Assembly (NCBI GenBank): GCA_030549335.1
Contig: CM060194.1
Location: 37,961,171-38,025,170, forward strand
Direction of reading: 5' to 3'
DNA length: 64,000 nucleotides
Source of the DNA: Pontederia crassipes
Taxonomy: Eukaryota; Streptophyta; Magnoliopsida; Commelinales; Pontederiaceae
Within the stretch, counting starts at the first letter, position 1. Each line of letters starts with the position of its first letter. Below are positions 35,371 through 46,797 of this stretch, in pieces. Below the pieces are notes generated by a model. That model was not told the DNA's origin. It did no database searches and worked only from the letters and a program-made list of their open reading frames with translations. Position numbers and translations under genes: made by a program.

Positions 35371-36865
35371 GAGAATGTACTTAGTACTTACTTGAGGAGT
35401 GGAGCCGCAGATGCTTGAGAAGCTTGCACATGACTTTACTATGAGCTCTGTACACTATGAACAATGAATGTCATGCATGAACATCTACTCTACTATGATC
35501 AATGAAGGAGCTAAGAACTTAGGCTCTGATACTAAACTGTAACGCCCCCAAAATCGCACCTCCCACCACGTAGGCGGTCAGATTGACCCCGGGAGCGTTA
35601 TACTGCCTATTGCTCTACTGACCTTGACCATTCAACAAAACAACTTACGTGGCACTAATAAAATAATAATAAACATAATAGAGAACTTAAATGCGGAAGG
35701 ATAGTAGTCGAAATGCCATGATGAAGGACTTTAATGCGGAAGTTCATGATGTTTCATATTATAGAAAAATATGTGGAAGTTCATGGTGTCTTTCAATATA
35801 TAAAATATGCGAAAGAAATCATGATGTCTTTGAACAACCGAAAAGATTAAACAGATATGCAGCAAGAAAGCTCGGAGCAGAAATATCAGTCATGTGCAGC
35901 GTTCTCCAAGCTCTGTGCTCTCCATCTCCTCATCAGTTGGCATTCTCACTTGCAAAATCCTAATGCAGGGGAATAGAATATCCATGGGTAAAAATGCTCA
36001 GTACAATAGCAATAGACGGTGAAATAAGGATCAGTGATGATCATGGAATCAATGTATCAATCATTAGTTATATCAATACTCTGTTCTTTATTATATCGAT
36101 ACTTTGTCTTTGCATTACTCTATCTTTACTTTACAATGTCTCTGTTATGCTATGCAATACTTTACATTATCTCTGCTTTGCTTTACAGTACTTTGCTTTG
36201 CATTACTCTGTTGTACATTACTTTACTTTGCATTATTTTGCTGTGAGTTGTACTACGTCTTTTACATTACTAGAATATCCTTACAGTTGGTTGTCCTATG
36301 CGAGCTCGACTTTATTAAGTTGGGAAGCAGATGTGCCTCTATGATTCTCTTATGCTAGTAAGCCCATAAAGGGAAAAGGGGTGGGTGTTACTACCTCATC
36401 CAGTTCGGAAGGTACGGGGAAGAATTCATACAATCCAGGAACAGTGGTCGGTTAATGGACCTATAGGTTCACTGTCTCCTCAGCTAGCTACCTGTCCCTC
36501 TGACATAATACTTTAATCTTTAAGGGAAGGGGTATGACCTCAGCACCACCCTTCATTCGAGATACAGGTGGGAGAAAATCTGAAATCTCAGGAATAGTGA
36601 TCATTTAAGATAGTAGCTTCGTTGTCCCCTCAGCTAACTACTTATCCCTTCTCTGCTTTAATCTTTGATCTTTGCTTTAACTTTGGGGGCGGCACATAGC
36701 AATCTTATGTCTTTATCCTTTCTTTATTTATCTTTAGTCATTATGAAGACTATACTTTAGAATCCAATAGAACGTTAGCCTTTGTACAATATGACTCAGC
36801 CGGTGTAGGTAAACTGGTCAGAGTCTCAGTTATGATTTAAAAGTCATTATTTTGTTCATTGTCGG

Positions 36866-37235
36866 AATCGGTCGACCGTTTCTAGACTGGTCGATCGTTC
36901 CTCAGTCGAATGTTTGTAAACTAGTCGACCATCTGAGTTGTCGGTCGATCAGTCCTCTGGGATCGGTCGACCGTGTTCTTGGTTTGATGTATGTGGAACG
37001 GTCGACCGATCTGGGTGTCGGTCGATCATTCATTAGGCCATGGAGATGTGCACTGCGCATAGGATCGGTCGACCGTCCCTGGGACCGGTCGACCGATCAT
37101 AAGGTCCGATCTGTCTGTCGGCATATAGATCGGTCGACCGCCATGGTGAGGCCGGTCGACCGATAATAAAGAGTTCATATGGATTCTGTACACAGATCGG
37201 TCGACCGTTTGATAATATCGATCGACCGGTCCCTG
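36866..37235. repeat. Cluster of GGTCGACC palindromes in the G3 LTR
   Basis: Eight exact GGTCGACC and several GGTCGATC variants, usually preceded by ATC or GATC, irregularly spaced at 15-100 bases. The same word clusters in both G2 LTRs (22380-22625, 28500-28765). Confidence 0.85.
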
Positions 37236-37665
37236 CGATAAAATAGGGCCGCTGGACTTCTCCATTGATTCCGGCGGCCTTCCGGCCGTCGATTGACGCC
37301 GACATAATTATGAAACATGTAGGAAATAACTTCAAGATCATATTGAACCTATCCTACGCATTCAACAATCGCTATTTCATCGTCTAGGGATTTAGAACGC
37401 TAAGGGTACCTTGTTTTTCGTTCGAAACGAGTTTTCCCGTCGCTCGTCGTCCATCGATCACCGGACGTTCCTGATCGGCGGGGAGGATTCGTCCGGTCCT
37501 TGGGTACGTGAGGGAGGGTCGAAGTCTTGCTTCGAGGGTCGTCGGTCGCTGCCCTGCTCGCGCACGTCGGTCGCGTGTCGCCAGTTGTCGGTCAAGAGGA
37601 AGATGGAGAAGAAGAGACGAAAGAGAGAGGGAGGAGGTCGGGGGTTCCAAGAGGGCACAAAGGCG

Positions 37666-37688
37666 CCCCCCCCCCCCCCCCCCCCCCC
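37666..37688. repeat. C23 homopolymer
   Basis: An uninterrupted run of 23 C preceded by AGGCG, inside the GC-rich end of the G3 LTR. The exact length is unreliable in most sequencing data. Confidence 0.9.
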
Positions 37689-37769
37689 TTATACGCCCCG
37701 GCCGACCCTTGGTCGGCCGGAGGCGAAACGGCGGAAGGCCAGGGGAGGCGACGCCTTCCAATGATGACA

Positions 37770-39240
37770 AGTGTGTGTGCTCCGTGGCTTGGCTAACGCC
37801 AAATTGTGTGAAGATTTGTTAGCCACCAAGCTTATCCCCAACTGAAGACAGGAGGGTCCAATGGAAGTTAGTGTGCCTCTTCCCCCCCAAGATTAACTTT
37901 TTTTCCTATGAAAATTAATACAAATGATATCTTGATGTTTGATACCTCTATGGATGCTTCATTTGTTCTTTGTAGTTTATCTCTTAAAACCCACATTAAT
38001 TGGCTGCTATGTTTCAATGCAATTATGGCCAGTGTTCTAGAGCACACTTAACTTCCATTTTGAATTTATAAACTCAGCCAATTCGGACTTAGATTTGGAG
38101 GGTACTGGTCTTGACAATAGTTTAAAACTTGAAATTTTATCTCTGTTAGGTTTTTATTTATAGGAGTTATGAAATCCGAAGAATCACACACACTTTTGTT
38201 TCAAAAGAAAAGGCAACTATTGGCGCCATTTGGATGAAAACCTTGGCTTCATATTACACGTATAAGTATGCTAAAATCCACATGTATGAGTCCTCCACCA
38301 TCTAGAGCTCTTAGAGGGTGTTTGGTGTAGGAATAAAATAGGAACTGCACCTTTATTCTGGAATTTGCACCCAAACGGTAACTAAATGGAAATGTAGGGC
38401 ACATGCTCAATCATGATAAGAACAGGGAAAAGTAAGAGTTTTTTATGTTCTAACTATCAAACGGGCGCGCCAATGGGTCAACAGACCTTTGTTCGGGAGC
38501 AAATAAATTACATCGAAACAGCCCCTTAGGGGTTAAATAAGAGCCTCTCCTCATCACTGCGTCGAACTTAGCTCAGAAAGAGCCTTATTACGATTTTCTA
38601 ATACTTCTTTTATTGCTATTTTCAAAAATGATATAGGTTTCTTTTGCTGGAAACACTGCAGTGCACAAGGGATTAAGGGCGAAACTAACTCTGAGAACCT
38701 AGTTCACATCATACATCTGCAATCCCAAAGCTTCATAACATTTCGGCGGATTTTCTGGCCACTTATAGTCGTCAAGATGACAATGACACTTTTAGAATCT
38801 TTAGGGTTGGTCCGACTCATGCACGAAGACGCTATTGGCTTAACTTTTAAATATCCTTTTATAAAAGAAACATATGAATCCTAATAGCTGATTGTCATGC
38901 TAAAAAATATTTAAGACACCCCTACGTAAATGTGCTATTTCCAACCTTATTTCTTGATTTGGATTTCATCAATCATTTCTTAATGAAAGAAAAGGGAAGT
39001 TTCACCATACCATGCATTAATACCAAAAATTGGAATGCATGGTTGTCACAAAAATCTATCATGGAAATGCCTTAAACATTCTTAATGCCAACCATTATTA
39101 GTAAAAACGTTATCCTCCCTCTCTTTTGTGTCTCCCTTCAAGTCGTTTCTGAAATCTTAATTAGCTATCATCATTACACGTCTCTCGCTATTTAATGGCC
39201 AAATTATACCTTAAACCCCAGATATTTTTGCTAATGGCCA
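37770..39240. other. Spacer upstream of the MADS gene
   Basis: No gene or repeat recognised. The last 300 bases presumably contain its promoter. Confidence 0.5.
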
Positions 39241-39267
39241 AATCTTCCTAACTAAACCCTTTATAAA
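39188..39267 (+). promoter_or_regulatory. Candidate promoter elements of the MADS gene
   Basis: TTATAAA at 39261-39267 is a good TATA box about 109 bases before the ATG, followed by a CT-rich leader typical of plant 5' UTRs. A CTATTTAATG (C(A/T)8G, a MADS-protein binding variant) sits at 39188-39197. The TATA is likely; the CArG role is a guess. Confidence 0.45.
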
Positions 39268-39375
39268 CCCCTTCCATTCTCCATCTTCTCTCCTCCCTCA
39301 CCTTTCCTGCACCCAACCAGCTGCAAGTCGTCGTCTCATTCTTTTTGCCTCCGCCCGTTCGATTTGACTGTTAAG

Positions 39376-40089
39376 ATGGTGAAAAGGAAGCCGAGCATGG
39401 GGCGCCAAAAGATCGAGATCAAGCGCATCCAAAACGAGGAGGCCCGCCAGGTCTGCTTCTCCAAGCGGCGCACGGGCCTGTTCAAGAAGGCCAGCGAGCT
39501 ATCCATCCTTTGCGGCGCCGAGCTCGGCGTTGTGGTCTTCTCGCCCGCTGGCAAGGCCTTCTCGTTCGGCCACCCCTCCGTCGACGGCATCATCGAGCGC
39601 TTCCTCGCCGGCAACCCGCGGCAAAGCGGCAGCCAGGGCAGGGCCACGGGTGCTGCATTCAGCGCGGTAGACGTGGACACCGGGCGCAGCGCGACCGTCC
39701 GCGAGCTGAACTGCCAGCACTCGGAGTTGCTCACCCTGCTGGAGGCCGAGAAGAAGAGACGCGACGCGATCGAGGACGCCATGAAGAAGGAGCACGAGGG
39801 GCAAACGTTCCTCTGGGACGCCGACGTCGACGACCTCAGCATGGTGGAGCTCCAGGAGTACGAGAAAGCTTTGATGGAGCTCAGGAACAACGTGGCCAGA
39901 GGGCCGATCAGCTATTGCAGGAGGCCTTATCGCGCAAGCAGCAGCACACCATCGGCGGTGATGTGGCCAGTTTCCACGGAAACTTCACCGTCAAAAGCGG
40001 AGGAGGAGCGCATCCTTCTCTTGGCAATGGATACGAATATGGCCATGGGATCTTTGGCTCCATGTGATCAAAGTGTTACAATATATTAA
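39376..40089 (+). CDS. Type I (M-alpha, AGL62-like) MADS-box protein, C-terminal frame probably shifted
   Basis: This encodes a nuclear DNA-binding factor; M-alpha relatives act mainly in the female gametophyte and endosperm. The ATG at 39376 precedes the MADS domain: GRQKIEIKRIQNEEARQVCF then SKRRTGLFKKASELSILCGA and AELGVVVFSPAGKAFSFGHP (residues about 8-68). No K box follows; a helical region (ELLTLLEAEKKRRDAIEDAM) replaces it, and there are no introns, both type I traits. As written, the frame gives 237 residues to TAA 40087-40089. After ELRNNVARG (about 39900) it loses family resemblance, whereas the +2 register continues RADQLLQEALSRKQQ and ends in GYEYGHGIFGSM at TGA 40065-40067, like AGL62-type tails. 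One missing base near 39898-39902 explains this. The gene is much more GC-rich than its surroundings. Confidence 0.9.
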   Translation: MVKRKPSMGRQKIEIKRIQNEEARQVCFSKRRTGLFKKASELSILCGAELGVVVFSPAGKAFSFGHPSVDGIIERFLAGNPRQSGSQGRATGAAFSAVDVDTGRSATVRELNCQHSELLTLLEAEKKRRDAIEDAMKKEHEGQTFLWDADVDDLSMVELQEYEKALMELRNNVARGPISYCRRPYRASSSTPSAVMWPVSTETSPSKAEEERILLLAMDTNMAMGSLAPCDQSVTIY

Positions 40090-40223
40090 GCTAAGATTAA
40101 TCCATGCATGAACTTAGTAGGCTCAGTTTGTCTCTCCAAACTCGCTACTTTTCTTATCAACTTAGCAGGTTAAGTTTGTCTCCAAACTTGCCTTTTTTTT
40201 CAAATAAGATTAGTTCCTTCTCA

Positions 40224-40514
40224 CACTACAAGAAAATATAATTTTAAGTGACGAAAAATTATGAGGGAAAAAATTCATCACAAATATGATGAATTGTGAG
40301 GAATTAAACTTTTAAAACTTGAATGTCAAATTTGTGATGAAAATATAGTCATAAAATGTTTGATCTGTCATAATTTTGTCACAAAAAAATTTTGTGACTT
40401 AATCAATTGTGACCAATCAATTTTATTACAAATCTGTCACAATTCATTATTAGTGATGAATTTTCACTATTTTATGACAGAAATTTCTGACAGTAGCTCA
40501 ATTTTCTTGTAGTG
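40224..40514. mobile_element. CACTA-type MITE, 291 bp
   Basis: Terminal inverted repeats CACTACAAGAAAAT and ATTTTCTTGTAGTG are exact. Flanking 3-mers are TCA and TTA, an imperfect duplication. The interior is AT-rich with repeated TGTGAC/GTCACA words. It lies just downstream of the MADS gene. Confidence 0.78.
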
Positions 40515-40551
40515 TTATATATCATTGTTCTTCTTCAAGCTAAGAATTTAA

Positions 40552-40553
<2 letters not shown>

Positions 40554-40584
<31 letters not shown>
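40554..40584. repeat. (AT)n microsatellite
   Basis: About 31 bases of AT repeat. Confidence 0.9.
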
Positions 40585-40586
<2 letters not shown>

Positions 40587-41349
40587 TTCACCTTGTTAAT
40601 TTGTGAATAGATACGATCGATCTTTTGCTGCAACTCCCAATTAAATTTGTCTAGATTGCCTTCATAAGGGACGTACAGTTTGAAAACAAACCACGGACAC
40701 CTTGCAAAACATTAATGTAATTAAGCTTTGGAACAAGGATATACGAGTCAAACAATTGTTGAATGTGTTGTAAGTTTCCATTGGCGGTTTAATATTGTAA
40801 ATTAATAATGCATGCACAAAGATGCCTTCACATCGCCTCTATATATCATGTCCATGGACGAAAAATACATATGGCAAACGTTGTGAGACAAATCATATGA
40901 AGAATGCATAGTTCTTCGCCTTAATATTATAGAACAATACATGACAAAATTAATTCAAAAAAGAACTAAAAGTCATAGCTTGATTCTAAAGAGAATTATA
41001 TAAGATCATCATCATCACTCATCATAATTGATTGTAGAGCCCGACCCCTTGAAAATTTACACGAGAGTTTATTTTTTAAAATGATGAATATAACATATGA
41101 TGCAATGATCAATGCATTATCGTTGTAACTTATAACTTAACTAATGTCATTAGTGTCACCGGTGTTCCTTAAATTGGAAATCCAACTATATATATATATA
41201 TATATATATTTATATAGACACACGATATTATATCGAGTAAAATGGGCTGTTGACCTCCCATTTTGACACACCATGTGAAATAACGTTTCAATCATTCATA
41301 TAAGATTGGATGGCTCACACGATTGTGCGCAATATTTTGACATTATCTC
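40585..41349. other. AT-rich spacer
   Basis: No gene seen. A short (AT)n lies at about 41190-41210. Confidence 0.45.
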
Positions 41350-42905
41350 CACTACAAGAAAGTGTTTTCCGACGGACAAAATTATCGGAAAATAGTAAGA
41401 AATCATTAGAAATAGAGGTTTTCGATGGATGTATCGAAGGAATCGATCGGTCGAAAAAGGTTGCGTCGCAAATAATTTTCGACGGTCGAAAAAGCATCCG
41501 TCGAAAGTTTAGACGGTTGCGGACATCAAAACTTCCGATGGTTGTGACCGTCCAAACTTCCGGCGGTTGCTACCGACCATCGAAAGGTCAGACAGTTGCG
41601 ATCGTCAATACATTTCAAAGGTTGCTGACTGTCGATACATTTCGGCGGTTACGACCGTCACAAATAATTTTAAAAATATAAAAAAATTAACCGTCGCCAG
41701 CGGCCGATCTAGCCGCCAGGCGGCTCCGAGGCCCCTGGCCACCTATCTAGCCACCAGTGGCCGATTTGGCCGCCGATCGAGCCGCCTGGCCATCGATCGA
41801 GCCACCTGACGGTCGATCTGGCTGCCTGGCCGTCGATCGAGCCACTTGACGTCTGATCTGGCCGCTTGGCCATCGATCGAGCAGCTTGGTGGCTAATCTG
41901 GCCACCAATCGAGCCCCTTGGCGGCCGATCGAGCCACCTGCAGCCAATCTGACCGCCTGGCGGCCGATCGAGCCCCCTGGCCACCGACCTGGCCGCTTGG
42001 CAGCTGATCGAGCTCCTTGGCCGTCGATCTGGTCGCCTAGCAGCCGATCGAGCCGCCTGGCGGCCGATCTGGCCACTAGGTGGCCGATCGAGCTACTTGA
42101 CGGCTAGATCAGTCACAGGCGACCAGATCGGCGCCAGGAAACCGATCCAGGCCGACCCTTAGGGGGAGAAAGAGAGGGGTCATCGGCCATGGGTGGGGGA
42201 GGGAGGGGGAGAGAGAGGGGTCGCCAAAGGATCATCCTTTGGTCGTCATCTGGGATAGAGAGAGAGAGGGGTCGCCAGAGGATCGTCCTTCGGTCGTCTG
42301 GGGGAGGTAGAGAGAGAGGTAATAAATAGACGGACAGTGGGGAGCGGAAAAAAAAAGCGGAGAGGGTGGCTGGATTATTTTTTCATTACCGACGGTTCTG
42401 ATCGTCGTAAAATATAATTTTAAATAATTTTTTTACTTTACCGATGGTTCGGACCGTCAGAAATTTTGACCGTCCAAATTGTCAGTAATTATAATAATAA
42501 AATATTAATTATATTATATATTATGAAATATAAGATTATAATATTTAATTATTTTAACGGTTACCGATGGTCCAAACTGTCGGAACTTTCGACGGTCCGG
42601 ACTGTCAATAATTATAATAATAAAATACTAATTATATTATATATTATGATATATAAGATTATAATATTTAATTGTTTTTAGGATTATCGATGTTCCGGGC
42701 CGTCGAAACTTTCAATGGTTCGAACTGTCAATAATTATATTAATTTGTTCCTCAAGCGCGGTCATACGTTCTGATAATGAAGAAATCTCTGAAGTTGATG
42801 ATGCTTGAGAGGTCATAGAATACTCATGTAAATCTGATATGCCAAGCTTGTATTTTTTATGTCGAGTTAAGAGCATAATTTTTTTCTGATGAACTGAAGT
42901 GATGA
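41350..42905. mobile_element. Second CACTA element, right terminus absent, with a transposase-like tail
   Basis: It starts CACTACAAGAAAGTGTTTTC followed by CGACGG words. Subterminal CGACGGTT/AACCGTCG repeats occur at 41390-41690 and 42380-42730. The core (41696-42130) is a GC-rich array with a period of about 40 bp built on GCCGATCGAGCCGCCTGGCG. A GA-rich stretch (42160-42330) follows. The order is the mirror image of the element at 29459. At 42740-42860 the minus strand reads ISDLHEYSMTSQASSTSEIS and SLSERMTALEEQINI, which resembles the coiled C-terminal part of plant CACTA/Ptta-En-Spm proteins. No right terminus was found, so the end is approximate. Confidence 0.65.
41696..42130. repeat. 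GC-rich tandem array, period about 40 bp, in the second CACTA core
   Basis: Alternating GATCGAGCC and GATCTGGCC words separated by CTTGGC/CCTGGCGG. It is open on both strands through composition only. Confidence 0.82.
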
Positions 42906-43697
42906 TGATTAGCGGTAACAGCGGATGCGATAGATGACAGCGGAAGACGAAGATAACTAGGTTATTGGTCTAACAAAAATTCAAGATATCACAATTGTCC
43001 GATGAAGATCGAATATCAATTATTAGGTTCCTAATTCAATTAGGATCCTAATTAGATCACTTCGAGGGGATCAAGCCTCCAATAGACCACTTCGAGGAGA
43101 TCAAGCTTTTAAAATATTGTTCTAAGCAATTATAAAAAAAATTGCATTCTCATATATGATTAAAAAGAGTTTCAAGAGGTCCTCTTTATAAGTAAACTCA
43201 AACGAGTCCTAGTAAAATTAGAAATAAAAGAAATAGTATTAATTAAACTATGAAGTAAATAATAAAATGCTAATCAATCTAAGTCATCAAATTAGGAAGT
43301 AAATAACTAATTTTAATTTTAAACTAGACCTACTAATAGGATCCTATCACATGCCATTTGGATGAAAAAGTAAGAAAAGCTTGTTCTAAACCCATACCTG
43401 TTTGTTAAATTGATGGTGGCAGTGGCAACATTGCAACATGCAGCAATTTGATCAGCTCATGCTTCTATGGAAAATGATCAAGCAACGGTGAGACCTGAGG
43501 CGTTCCAGTGCTCCAAATTTGAACAGCTTCTCCCGCTGGGTTTAATGACCCTCCTTCTCTTCCAGCGCGTCAGGGGCGGTCCTCTTCCTCCTCTCCCATC
43601 CTCTTCTGCTATTGCTGCCGACACATTGAGGATTGCTTCATCTTGGAGAGTGATAACTGAAAATTTGTAAGAATACGCGTTTGGATACATTTCAGCA
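42906..43697. other. Spacer and probable promoter region of PIG-M
   Basis: 43030-43115 holds two copies of GACCACTTCGAGG(A/G)GATCAAGC-like sequence, probably repeat debris. A 67-codon frame at 43467-43670 is in the likely 5' leader and has no recognisable domain. Confidence 0.45.
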
Positions 43698-46154
43698 ATG
43701 GCATTAATGGGCTTATACCGCATGTTGCTCTTCTCGGCCATCTTGCGGCTCCTTCTGGTGGTTTATGGGGAGTGGCAGGATACCCACATGGGAGTTCGGT
43801 ACACGGATGTCGATTACCTTGTATTCTCAGACGCAGCTACCATGGTTGCTGTTGGGAGGTCGCCGTTTGAACGGTCAACGTATAGATACTCCCCTCTCCT
43901 AGCCGTCTTGATTGTCCCCAACTCTGTTGTTCATCGATCTTGGGGGAAGCTCTTATTCTCTGCTGCTGGTACTTCTCTTACCATTATTGTTTCTATTGTC
44001 ACCAACTTTTTTTTCTCTTTGTTCTTGTGCAATCGCAAGTTATCGTCAAGTTATGTTTCTGAATTTGGTTCTTCAGCATGAGAAACGATAGAAAAGGGCT
44101 TCCGTTTGGAAATCCTGATGTAATGTGGTGTGATTTAGTTTATTAATTTCCTTTATCTTGATGCTCACTGCAAAATAGAGAAATAATGTCATGGTCCCCA
44201 TGGATATATCTTTAGTTAGTGCATTCATGGCATGATGTGGTCAAGATAGGAAATACATGTGATTTATATCTATACAAAGTGCAGCTAGTACCGTCTTTCT
44301 GCACTGTAATTTGGTATCTCCATGAGGCATGCTTTTGTATCCTCCTGGAAGTTCAATTTCTGACTTATAGCTTCCTAAAATTGTGATTTACACTCTTGTT
44401 CAATGAGATTGTGATATTCAATTAATCTTATATATGTACTTTGTCGCATACTCATATCTTCTAGCGTCATTTTTTGGTTGTTAAAATGGAATGTGCTAAT
44501 TGTATATTGATATCTTGGTTAACAGATTTGCTTGTGGGTTTGTTTGTGGACATCATTCTGAAGTTACGGGGTGTGCCGGAGAATCTGAGACTTTGGTCAG
44601 TCGCTTCCTGGCTTTTTAATCCATTCACATTCACCATTGGCACTAGAGGAAACTGTGAGCCTTTGGTTTGTGCAGTTGTCCTCTGGATAAGTTGTTGCCT
44701 TATGAAGGGTATAATTTCTACATCTTCATCTTTGTTTACTGTCCATTGAAATCAATTCTTGATTCCATGATATCCTTGAACATCAAGAAATCTTAGGTAT
44801 GGATTCCTGTAACTGCTTGTTGGCTTTCATTATTTTGAGGACTTGTTGGGTTACATTTAAAGAAAGGCACACCATGAAAGAATGATTTCTAGTCATTTAC
44901 ATAGCCAACATAAGGAGTTTGCATTTGTTTATTGTGATTATTTTTAAGAAGAATCAATTAAGCATGTCATTCCAACACCAATAATATTGTTTTTCTGCCT
45001 TTCTTTATACTTTCAAAGAGTTGTGTGAAAATTATTTCGACCTATGTTCCGTTTTTTACCTAAACTTTAGTCATCAATGAACCTTTACTGATTTTTCTTG
45101 TTCATCTGGTACATAGGCAAGATGGTTCAGGCAGCATTTTGGTATGGGATTATTGTCCATTTCCGAATCTACCCTATAATATATGCTCTTCCTATCGTGT
45201 TCGTTCTAAGCAGACAAACAATCAGTTCTTCAGGAAAGCCTGCCCTTGGGCAGTGGAGTCCTAGTGAAAATATCACACAGTACTTTGTGTACAAGAGCAT
45301 CAAGTTCATTGATATGCTGCAGACCTATGTTGGTGTCTATGAGAAGCGTTCTAACATGGGAAACAATTGCATTTGGCTTATTTTCTGGAGCTACAACTGC
45401 TTTTTTCTTCTATGTCTATGGATGGGACTTTCTGAATGAAGCATTATTGTATCATCTCACACGCACCGACCCAAGGCACAATTTTTCAATATATTTCTAT
45501 CACATTTATCTCCATCACCAGCAAAGGTTCTCAACTCTTGAGAAGCTGATATCATTTCTGCCACAACTGATGGTTCAACTTGCTCTTATCCTCTCCTTTG
45601 CCAATGACCTTCCTTTCTGTCTTTTCGTGCAGACAGTAGCTTTTGTAGCATTTAACAAGGTTTGAACTTAACCCTATATTGTTTTCTTTTATACAAATAT
45701 GTAAATTGTGAAAAATCTTTCTTTTCTTGGTATCAAATAAAGGATTAGCATCATGGTTTGTTCGAAAAAAAAAGAGAAATCACTTATGTAATTCAACTCT
45801 CAAACTTATTTCCCTCCGACTAGACCTAGAAGATAATATTAGTCACATATGCAGGTTATGACAGCTCAGTATTTTGTATGGTTCTTTTGCCTATTGCCTC
45901 TGATTATTCCTTGGAGCAATATGAAACTCAAATGGAAAGGCATGATTTGTATATCTGCATGGATGATATCTCAAATCCACTGGATACTATGGGCTTACCT
46001 ACTGGAGTTCAAGGGGAGAAGTGTCTTTATGTCAGTGTGGCTGGCAAGTATATTTTTCCTAGTTGCAAATACATTAATAATGATTATGCTCATCCGAAAT
46101 CATAGATATTCACCTCTTTTAATGATAGCGATGAAATCTAAGAAGTCAAAGTGA
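43698..46154 (+). CDS. PIGM: GPI mannosyltransferase I catalytic subunit (PIG-M), frame shift in exon 3
   Basis: This ER multipass enzyme adds the first mannose from dolichol-phosphate-mannose to the GPI-anchor core; the Arabidopsis version is PEANUT1. Exons: 43698-43968, 44526-44708, 45117-45659 and 45855-46154, with GT...AG introns and matching phases except within exon 3. Exon 1 holds [20 protein letters not shown] then [12 protein letters not shown] is the conserved DXD motif in the first lumenal loop. Exon 2 has [20 protein letters not shown]. Exon 3 has [20 protein letters not shown] and, in another register, [20 protein letters not shown] followed by YFYHIYLHH. Exon 4 has [20 protein letters not shown] and LLEFKGRS. 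The first half of exon 3 runs to YVGVYEK (about 45346); family-like sequence resumes as [14 protein letters not shown] one register on, so there is one extra base (or two missing) near 45341-45352. Exon 3 is 543 bases, one too many for the flanking phases. It may be a sequencing error or a lesion. Confidence 0.92.
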
Positions 46155-46797
46155 TTCTTTACCTGTTGCCTCTTTTTTATCTTTTGTCACCAAGTGCCCT
46201 TATTTTCTTATCCAATGTTTCTGAAGAGACTCGAAGACTCAGAGTTGATATATATCATTGGAGCTTGACTATTGACATGAACGTTTGCCTGTCTTGTGTT
46301 AACATTCTTCTAAATAATTTTCTGCTTTTTATGGTTCAGTTTTTAGTCTCTGGAGTCAGATTATCTGGAAAAAATTCTAATTATTGAACTTTCTTATGAA
46401 TTCTCTCACTTTCTGGGCTTGTACATTGAGTAATCGTTGACCAGGAATGCTGGATGTCAGTTGCTTGCAAATGCTATGTAGTATGTTTCTTCGATCAACC
46501 ATATGATATTATCTCGTTTAAAAAAACATATGATATTATCTACTGTATGATACAAAATTATGGGATAAATTTCACCAAATACCCTCTAACTTTGAGCGCT
46601 TTTCCGGCACTATTCTCAAACTTCATTTTGTAACAAGATGACTACCCTTTTTACCTTTAATCGTGCTGATGTGGCATCAAGTGGAGATTTCTCCCTCCTC
46701 CACACAAGCAGCCGTCCATAAAAAACTATTAAAAAAATAAGTGCTGTGACACATCTGTGACAAGGGGGGGACTCCCCTCCCCCTTCCCTGCACTCGC
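46155..46797. other. PIG-M 3' UTR and flank
   Basis: No coding region. From about 46570 the sequence (CACCAAATACCCTCTAAC and on) looks like the start of a dispersed repeat that includes the hairpin below. Confidence 0.4.

Larger units (their letters stand above)
35538..37769 (-). repeat. G3 5' LTR (right border tentative)
   Basis: It starts TGTAACGCCCCCAAAATCG, directly next to the primer-site-like minus-strand sequence TTTAGTATCAGAGCC (about 35523-35537). The interior has TACTTTAC-like words, eight copies of GGTCGACC (36866-37206), and a GC-rich end with a C23 run. The right end is placed at AATGATGACA (37769) because it fits TG...CA and GC-richness stops there; no target duplication was found, so it may lie elsewhere. 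Confidence 0.55.

Noticed and set aside
35040-35418. Tyr/Phe/Leu/Thr-rich frames resembling membrane proteins
   Set aside because: Produced by the TACTTTAC repeat of the G3 leader.
37384-37822. Frames in the GC-rich end of the G3 LTR
   Set aside because: They overlap on both strands, cross a C23 homopolymer, and have no recognisable domain.
39336-39890. Minus-strand 184-codon frame over the MADS gene
   Set aside because: It is the antisense of the GC-rich MADS exon, a compositional shadow.
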